NCBI RefSeq assembly: GCF_023074075.1
Contig: NZ_JADPKT010000053.1
Span: 1 to 64,000, forward strand
Direction: 5' to 3'
DNA: 64,000 bases
DNA from: Bradyrhizobium sp. 138
Lineage (GTDB): Bacteria; Pseudomonadota; Alphaproteobacteria; Rhizobiales; Xanthobacteraceae
Shown: positions 59,279-64,000 of the stretch, piece after piece
Layout: each line of letters begins with the position of its first letter
Position numbering within the stretch: the first letter of the stretch is position 1
Position numbers and translations under genes: made by a program
Notes under the pieces: model-generated
Told to the model about the DNA's origin: nothing
Databases searched by the model: none
What the model saw: only the letters and a program-made list of their open reading frames with translations

Positions 59279-60241
59279 ATGCGATTTGTCGTCGCGGCGT
59301 GCGCCGCGTTTCTGGTTCTGATGTGCGACCTCGATCCGTCGGCGTCCCGGCAAACATCAACTATCGATACCGCCGTTCTCAAGAACAATCATGCCTCGTC
59401 ACTTGTTCCTGTGGTCGAGCTCTTCCTTGCCAACGTGCAGGCCCTGGAGCTCGCCAACGCACGCGCGGCGTATGAGGAAACAATCGAGCCACCGCGTGCG
59501 GCCGAACCTGTCGCCTCGGTGCCACTTACACCGACGGACAAATTCTGCCACGCGCTTCGCGAGGCTGCCGAGGCCAGTGGCATCCCCGTTCCCTTCTTTG
59601 CCCGCCTGCTCTGGCAGGAGAGCCGCTTCAAGTCCAACGAGATCAGCCACGCCGGCGCACGGGGCGTTGCGCAGTTCATGCCGGAGACGGCCGCCGAAGT
59701 CGGGCTCGACGATCCCTTCGATCCGATGAAGGCGCTGCCTGCATCGGCCAAATTCCTGCGCAAGCTGCGTGACGATTTCGGCAATCTCGGCCTCGCAGCG
59801 GCGGCATATAACGCCGGTCCCGGCCGCGTTCAGAAATGGCTTGCCAAAGAGAGCGAGTTGCCGCGCGAGACGCGCGACTATGTCCGCATCATCACCGGCA
59901 CCAAGGCCGAGGACTGGACCGAACGCTCTGAGGCCCTTGCGATCAGGATCGACCTGCCGCGCGAAGCGCCTTGCGAAGGCATCGGCAGTCTTTCGAAGAC
60001 GAAGGACGTCGCCTGGGTTCCGGTCAACCTGACGCCCTCGGTTGCCAGCATCATTCGCAAGGCCGAACAGCTCGCCACGCGCCAACCGACGAACCGCGCG
60101 CGCAAACGGCTCGCGATTATGCTTCGGAAGAATGCCACGGCCCGTGGTAAGGCACACAGCATGATCGCGGCACGCGCGGCCGGAAAGAGCGCGAAGGCCC
60201 GCGCCGTTCGCTTCGCATCACGCGAACGGCCGTCGGGCTAG
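59279..60241 (+). CDS. Lytic transglycosylase (SLT domain)
   Basis: A 320-residue exported enzyme with a signal-like start (MRFVVAACAAFLVLMCDL). The SLT domain (about 90-215) carries LLWQESRFKSNEISHAGARG with catalytic Glu, AQFMPETA and AAYNAGPGRVQKWL. The last 60 residues are Lys/Arg/Ala-rich. It cleaves glycan strands of peptidoglycan. The TTG at 59267 is an alternative start but lies too close to the GAGG site. It faces the DUF1236 gene across a hairpin. Confidence 0.88.
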   Translation: MRFVVAACAAFLVLMCDLDPSASRQTSTIDTAVLKNNHASSLVPVVELFLANVQALELANARAAYEETIEPPRAAEPVASVPLTPTDKFCHALREAAEASGIPVPFFARLLWQESRFKSNEISHAGARGVAQFMPETAAEVGLDDPFDPMKALPASAKFLRKLRDDFGNLGLAAAAYNAGPGRVQKWLAKESELPRETRDYVRIITGTKAEDWTERSEALAIRIDLPREAPCEGIGSLSKTKDVAWVPVNLTPSVASIIRKAEQLATRQPTNRARKRLAIMLRKNATARGKAHSMIAARAAGKSAKARAVRFASRERPSG

Positions 60242-60245
60242 TGTT

Positions 60246-60271
60246 CGGAGCCACCCGCTTGGGTGGCTCCG
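60246..60271. terminator. Perfect hairpin between convergent genes
   Basis: CGGAGCCACCC (60246-60256), loop GCTT, GGGTGGCTCCG (60261-60271): an 11-bp perfect stem 4 nt after the transglycosylase stop and before the DUF1236 stop. No U-run on either side, so it is a stem-loop terminator or mRNA stabiliser shared by both genes. Confidence 0.65.
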
Positions 60272-60283
60272 ATATCCATCACG

Positions 60284-61396
60284 CTAGTCGATCTCCTCGA
60301 TCACGCGACGCTCGCCGGGCTCGATGACGTAGGTCCGGGTGTCGCGGTGGATGTAGCGGTATTCCCGCAAGCCAGGCGCATCCCGATAGACCGTGCTCGG
60401 GAATTCCTCCACCTCGACGCTCTCGGGGAGACGGTCTCCGACGCGGATATCCGTGCGCGCCGTGCTGCCGGTGGTCCGTGCCTCGCTCCGCCCTTCGGTG
60501 CGGGTCTTCGCGTGCTTGCGGATCACCTCGCGATCACGATCGGAGAACTTGCTGGCGCTGCGCTCGCGCGTGGTCGTTGTCGCCGTGGATTGCCCCGAAT
60601 ACGGCAGCACCGTCACGATCTTGTAGGTCGCGGGATCGACCACGACGATCTGATCCTTGACCAGCGCAAAGCTGTAGCCGCGATATTGCGGCACGATCTC
60701 CACGACGTCAGGCGGCAGTATCGAGAGATGCACGTCGCGCGGCACCACCGTTCCGACATTCAGCGAGAAATTGACGCTGGTCACGGGCCGAACGTTCAGG
60801 CGTGAGATCGAGGTGCTGATCCTGGTCTCCTGCTGCCGGTTGAGATTGACATCGGTCTGCGCGGCCCCCTGTGAGCCGGTACCGGCCCGTTCACCCTGGG
60901 CCTGATTGCTGGCTGGCGCATTCGGCGCCTGCTGGGCCTGGTTGCCGGCCGCTGCGGGCGCCTGCTGGGCTTGATTGCTGGTGGTCGGCGGCGGATTGGA
61001 CCGATCCTGCGCCTGGTTCGTGTTCGCCGGTGGCGGGTTGGCGCTCTGCTGGGCCGCCGGCTGATTGCCGGTCGTGTTCGAGCTTGCCGTGCCGCTCTGC
61101 GGCCGCGAGGTGTCCGTGCTGTTCGCGGCGTTGTTGGATGTGCCGGAGCCGGGATTGGCAGGCCCAGACGACGGCGCGGTGCTCTGCGTCGTCTGTGCCG
61201 CGTTTCCTGTCGCCGGTGGTTGCTGCGGCTGCGATGTGGTCTGCTGCGTGTCGGATGGCGAGGTCGTCGCTGGCGCCGTGGAATTTGTTTGGGATTGCGG
61301 TGTCTGATTGGGCTTCGTGTTCGTGCTGGGTGATTGCGCGAAAGCGGCGTTCGCCAGCACCAGCCCCAATGCGGTGGTTGCCAACAGGCGGATCAT
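60284..61396 (-). CDS. Exported DUF1236-domain protein with low-complexity region
   Basis: A 370-residue protein with a signal peptide (MIRLLATTALGLVLANAAFA). Residues about 21-180 are a Gln/Asn/Thr/Pro/Ser/Ala-rich tract including repeats of NQAQ; two DUF1236-like strands-loop units follow (about 200-265, PPDVVEIVPQYRGYSFALVK then QIVVVDPATYKIVTVLPYSG; and about 310-370, LPESVEVEEFPSTVYRDAPG then LREYRYIHRDTRTYVIEPG). DUF1236 proteins are periplasmic or surface proteins of rhizobia of unknown role. The start follows GGGAG. Confidence 0.85.
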   Translation of the reverse strand: MIRLLATTALGLVLANAAFAQSPSTNTKPNQTPQSQTNSTAPATTSPSDTQQTTSQPQQPPATGNAAQTTQSTAPSSGPANPGSGTSNNAANSTDTSRPQSGTASSNTTGNQPAAQQSANPPPANTNQAQDRSNPPPTTSNQAQQAPAAAGNQAQQAPNAPASNQAQGERAGTGSQGAAQTDVNLNRQQETRISTSISRLNVRPVTSVNFSLNVGTVVPRDVHLSILPPDVVEIVPQYRGYSFALVKDQIVVVDPATYKIVTVLPYSGQSTATTTTRERSASKFSDRDREVIRKHAKTRTEGRSEARTTGSTARTDIRVGDRLPESVEVEEFPSTVYRDAPGLREYRYIHRDTRTYVIEPGERRVIEEID

Positions 61397-61507
61397 GGTT
61401 CACTCCCTTTGATCTAAATGAACGTTGGCTACTAACCTGCGCTAAGACGCTCCGTTCCACTTTTTCCCGAGCCAAAAGGCTGCCTCCACGCCTGCGCGGA
61501 ACCTGCA

Positions 61508-61762
61508 ATGCCATCGCTGGATCAGGTCAAGCAGCGCGGCGGCAAGCTCGTCACCGCATTCGCGGCCGAGCTCGATCTCGACATGCGCAGCATTCGCAGC
61601 AACACGTTCGAGGTCGAATGGCCGCCTCGGAGTGGCAACCGACAGACCTTCCCGGAGGTCGATCGTGCCGAATGGTTCACGCTCGAAGAGGCGCGTACGA
61701 GGATCAACGCAGGACAACGCCCGCTGCTCGACCGGCTGGAGCAATTGCTCGGCGGCGATTAG
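61508..61762 (+). pseudogene. C-terminal fragment of a NUDIX hydrolase
   Basis: 84 residues starting MPSLDQVKQRGGKLVTAFAA and ending in LLDRLEQLLGGD match the second half of rhizobial NUDIX proteins (SNTFEVEWPPRSGNRQTFPE and EVDRAEWFTLEEARTRINAG). The NUDIX box GX5EX7REUXEEXGU belongs to the first half, which is absent; the 110 bp upstream to the DUF1236 gene do not encode it. A decapitated gene, or an unusual start of a non-catalytic protein. Confidence 0.75.
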
Positions 61763-61796
61763 CGCCTCGTTCCTGCTTGCGCTCGCCGACCGCGTC

Positions 61797-62780
61797 TCAC
61801 TCCGCCTTGATGTTCGCGGCCGTCACCACCTCGGCGAGCTCTTTCGTCTCCTTGGCGATCTTCGCCGCATACTCGGACGGGCTGAGCACGCTCACGACGC
61901 CCTGCGATCCGAGCTTCTCCGCGACCGCCGGATCCTTGGCCGCCGCGACGATCTCCCGGTGCAGCGTCTCCAGGATCGGCGCGGGCGTCGCCTTCGGCAT
62001 GAAGAAGCCGACCCAGAACGAGATGTCGAAGCCGGGATAGCCTGCTTCCGCAACGGTCGGCACATCGGGCAGCGCCGGCAGCCGTTCGGCCGACGACACC
62101 GCGAGCGCGCGCAGCTTGCCGGCCTTGACCAGCGGCACGGCGGAGAGCGGATCGAACACCGCCAGCACCTCCTGCGCGAGAATGCCGACCTCGGCGGCCG
62201 AACCGCCGCGATAAGGCACGTGGATCAGCTTGATGCCGGCCTTCTGGCTGAGCAGCTCCATGGCGAGATGGGCGAGGTTGCCGTTGCCGCCCGAGCCGTA
62301 AGGCAGTGCGCCGGGTGCGGCCTTTGCGGCTGCGACGAGATCGGCCACGGTCTTGACGTTGGCCGTCTTGGGATTCTCCGGATTGACCACGAGCACGAGC
62401 GGTGCCGACACGACGGTGGTGAGCGGCGCGAAGTCGCCTTGCGGGTCGTAGCGGATATCCCTGAACAGCGTCTTGTTGAGCGTGATCGTGGACGAGTTGC
62501 AGGCGAGCATCGTATAGCCGTCGCCTTCCGCACGCGCGACGCCCTCCGCGGCGATCATGCCGTTGGCGCCGGCGCGGTTCTCGACCACGAAGGGCTGCCC
62601 GAGCTTGCTGCCTAAGCGGTCGCCGATGATGCGTGCGACGACATCGACCGGACCGCCCGCGCTGAAGCCGACCATGACCTTGACCGGCCGCACCGGATAT
62701 TTCTGCGCCACGGCCTCTGTCGACAGTGCAGAGGCACACAATCCGGCGATGACTGCCAGCAGGCGGGCGGTTCGTTGCAT
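61797..62780 (-). CDS. Bug/TctC-family periplasmic binding protein
   Basis: A 327-residue protein with a signal peptide (to AVA, about 25) and the TctC fold: YPVRPVKVMVGFSAGGPVDV, ENRAGANGMIAAEGVARAEGDG, YGSGGNGNLAHLAMELL, then HVPYRGGSAAEVGILAQEVL. Binds a carboxylate or amino acid for a TctAB permease, but no tctAB genes are near; orphan Bug proteins are numerous in this group and can also act in sensing. It has a 141-nt leader preceded by copy B of the dispersed element, in the same orientation. Confidence 0.9.
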   Translation of the reverse strand: MQRTARLLAVIAGLCASALSTEAVAQKYPVRPVKVMVGFSAGGPVDVVARIIGDRLGSKLGQPFVVENRAGANGMIAAEGVARAEGDGYTMLACNSSTITLNKTLFRDIRYDPQGDFAPLTTVVSAPLVLVVNPENPKTANVKTVADLVAAAKAAPGALPYGSGGNGNLAHLAMELLSQKAGIKLIHVPYRGGSAAEVGILAQEVLAVFDPLSAVPLVKAGKLRALAVSSAERLPALPDVPTVAEAGYPGFDISFWVGFFMPKATPAPILETLHREIVAAAKDPAVAEKLGSQGVVSVLSPSEYAAKIAKETKELAEVVTAANIKAE

Positions 62781-62920
62781 TGGTTCTCTCCCCAGACTTC
62801 ACGGCGCCGCTTGTGCAGGCTTGTTGGTGCGACGCATCCGAGGATCATGAATAGTGGCCGCGCTGGATTTCGCAATCGCGTTTCCGCGCCGGCATTCCGC
62901 CGCACGGCAGGCGCGCGCCG

Positions 62921-63046
62921 CCTCCAAACAAAAAATGCGAAAACAACCCCATGCACAGTAGACGGCCCCTGTCGGAACAAGGACTTAACGGGAGGCAACA
63001 TTCTTTCGGATGTTGCGAAATCGATTTTGACTCGTCGGGCAAAACA
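62921..63046 (-). repeat. Dispersed element of about 125 nt, copy B
   Basis: Read on the minus strand it begins TGTTTTGCCCGACGAGTCAA (63046-63027) and ends GGCCGTCTACTGTGCATGGG through GTTGTTTTCGCATTTTTTGT to GAGG (62921). Length 126 nt against 125 for copy A; both end blocks match at the same spacing while the middle is diverged. Ends 141 nt upstream of the TctC-type gene, in its orientation. The rest of the 453-bp gap (62781-62920, 63047-63233) shows no gene. Confidence 0.75.
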
Positions 63047-63233
63047 GGGGCATACTGGCATCATCGCGATCTGCGTGAGCAAACGGCTTCCACAGCCATG
63101 TGTGCCTCGCTTCGATCGCGCACAAGCCCTGCATCGACATCTGAAAACACAACCGCCGCACGGCAACTGCGCGGGTCGGCTTCGCACCAGCGGGCCTGCT
63201 CGCGCGTGCCGTCGACCCAAAGGACATATCGAC

Positions 63234-63887
63234 ATGACAACAGCCATGACACGCAACAGCACGACTCCCGTCCCCAGGTACGGCAGCAGGCCCACCCCGC
63301 GGGTCAAGCTCACCGGACAACGAATCGCAATTCAGCATCCGGACGCGGAGACCGGCGAACGCCTGATGGCCGAGGCGCTCGGTGCCGTCGACAGCGACGC
63401 GCTGCATGGCATCCTGAAGCAATTGATGAAAGCCAGCGTGATCCTGCAGGAGCCCGATGAGGCCAATCTCGCTTTCATGATCTCGATGATGAAGAGCATC
63501 GCGCCACGGGATTCCCTCGAAGCCATGCTGACGGCGCAGATGGTGTCCGTCCACGTCGCGACTATGCGCTTTGCCTGCCGCCTCGCCTTTGCGGAAGGCA
63601 TCCCGCAGCAAGAAGGCATTTCCCGCGCATTGACCCGGCTGGCCCGCACCTTCGCGGCCCAGATGGAGGCTCTCAACCGCCACCGCGGCAACGGTGAGCG
63701 CCCGATCACGGTGCAGAACCTGTCGGTGCAGGACGGCGGCAGTGCGATCGTGGGGAACGTCGCACAGCATGCGCATCTGACGGTTGCCGAGCCGGGCACC
63801 GCGATAGACGCAGGACTGGTCCCGTCGCGCGAAGCCGGCGAATCCAAGCACGACCGGGCCGAAGCGACGACAGGCGCCACCGCATGA
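63234..63887 (+). CDS. Conserved rhizobial hypothetical protein
   Basis: A 217-residue soluble protein: a disordered N-terminus, helical middle (about 40-150; MISMMKSIAPRDSLEAMLTAQ, RFACRLAFAEGIPQQEGISR and RALTRLARTFAAQMEALNRH) and a tail with ITVQNLSVQDGGSAIVGNV. I recall this arrangement paired with the following gene in many rhizobia but know no function. The stop overlaps the next start (ATGA), so translation is coupled. Confidence 0.78.
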   Translation: MTTAMTRNSTTPVPRYGSRPTPRVKLTGQRIAIQHPDAETGERLMAEALGAVDSDALHGILKQLMKASVILQEPDEANLAFMISMMKSIAPRDSLEAMLTAQMVSVHVATMRFACRLAFAEGIPQQEGISRALTRLARTFAAQMEALNRHRGNGERPITVQNLSVQDGGSAIVGNVAQHAHLTVAEPGTAIDAGLVPSREAGESKHDRAEATTGATA

Positions 63888-64000
63888 GTGCCGATCACAT
63901 CCGCAACACGAGCGCGATGTCAGCAAGCCCGCGCTGCGGCGCCGGCACGCGCGGCGGCCTCGCCTGCCGCGCGCCGGCCGTGCGCGGCAAGCGCCGCTGC
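63884..64000 (+). CDS. Cys/Arg-rich protein, N-terminal 39 residues
   Basis: Partial gene running off the right edge. It starts MSADHIRNTSAMSASPRCGA and continues GTRGGLACRAPAVRGKRRC. This SPRCGA...CRAPAVRGKRRC segment is the start of the rhizobial family that continues with CRMHGGAPGSGAP-like sequence (HGGxxG zinc-ribbon-like). It overlaps the previous gene by four bases. The family is often found near phage or integrated elements; function unknown. Confidence 0.7.
   Translation, partial: MSADHIRNTSAMSASPRCGAGTRGGLACRAPAVRGKRRC

Overview
The window reads as high-GC alphaproteobacterial chromosome, almost certainly Bradyrhizobium. The best anchor is the left end: fixL (505 aa, with His200, Arg220 and His291 at the Bradyrhizobium japonicum positions), fixJ, a single-domain response regulator and fixK2 (232 aa, Cys183). 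To their left, on the minus strand, lie a universal stress gene, a CBS gene and the first nine codons of fixN. Two FixK-type boxes (85-98 and 1731-1744) sit 57 nt from the fixN and stress-gene starts. This is the low-oxygen control hub of a symbiotic or microaerobic nitrogen fixer.

Layout. 1-5.3 kb: fixN', CBS, USP, fixLJ, rrp, fixK2, closed by a terminator. 5.3-12.5 kb: a minus-strand run of ABC exporter, glycogen-debranching-type enzyme, PRC-barrel protein and MFS carrier, with a divergent glycosyltransferase. 12.6-16 kb: a TRAP importer (fused DctQM plus DctP). 16-24 kb: an accessory-looking stretch with a methyltransferase, an SDR lacking the catalytic Tyr, a Crp/Fnr regulator bracketed by two copies of the SDR gene's 3' end, a four-gene TAXI/coiled-coil/DsrE-like operon, an ABC-binding-protein relic and a DHA2 efflux pump. 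25.6-33.5 kb: an HpnP-like radical SAM gene, divergent from an operon of a molybdenum hydroxylase (2Fe-2S and Mo subunits) followed by soxF-X-Y-Z-A without soxB or soxCD. 33.6-36.7 kb: a sugar-type ABC importer without an ATPase gene. 37-39.5 kb: an NCS2-type permease and a biuret-hydrolase-like enzyme. 39.8-46 kb: a hotdog protein, a fused indolepyruvate:ferredoxin oxidoreductase and an HtrA-like protease. 45.8-48.8 kb: a GMC oxidoreductase with its small subunit and a secreted nuclease. 49-53 kb: cyoABCD. 53-64 kb: an SDR, a PQQ-type sugar dehydrogenase, puuD, a VOC protein, an L,D-transpeptidase facing a lytic transglycosylase, a DUF1236 protein, a headless NUDIX fragment, a lone TctC/Bug binding protein and the start of a conserved two-gene pair.

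The strongest unexplained signals are a dispersed element of about 125 nt found twice (23971-24095 on plus, 62921-63046 on minus), each copy about 140-160 nt upstream of, and co-oriented with, a transport gene; the sox operon fused to a molybdenum hydroxylase; a SoxY with a non-canonical C-terminus; the duplicated SDR 3' end; and an apparent one-base loss at the fixJ start. No tRNA, rRNA, CRISPR array or integrase gene was recognised. Several long antisense open frames are GC-rich shadows of real genes and are left out. All identifications come from reading the sequence and from recall of the families; no database search was run.
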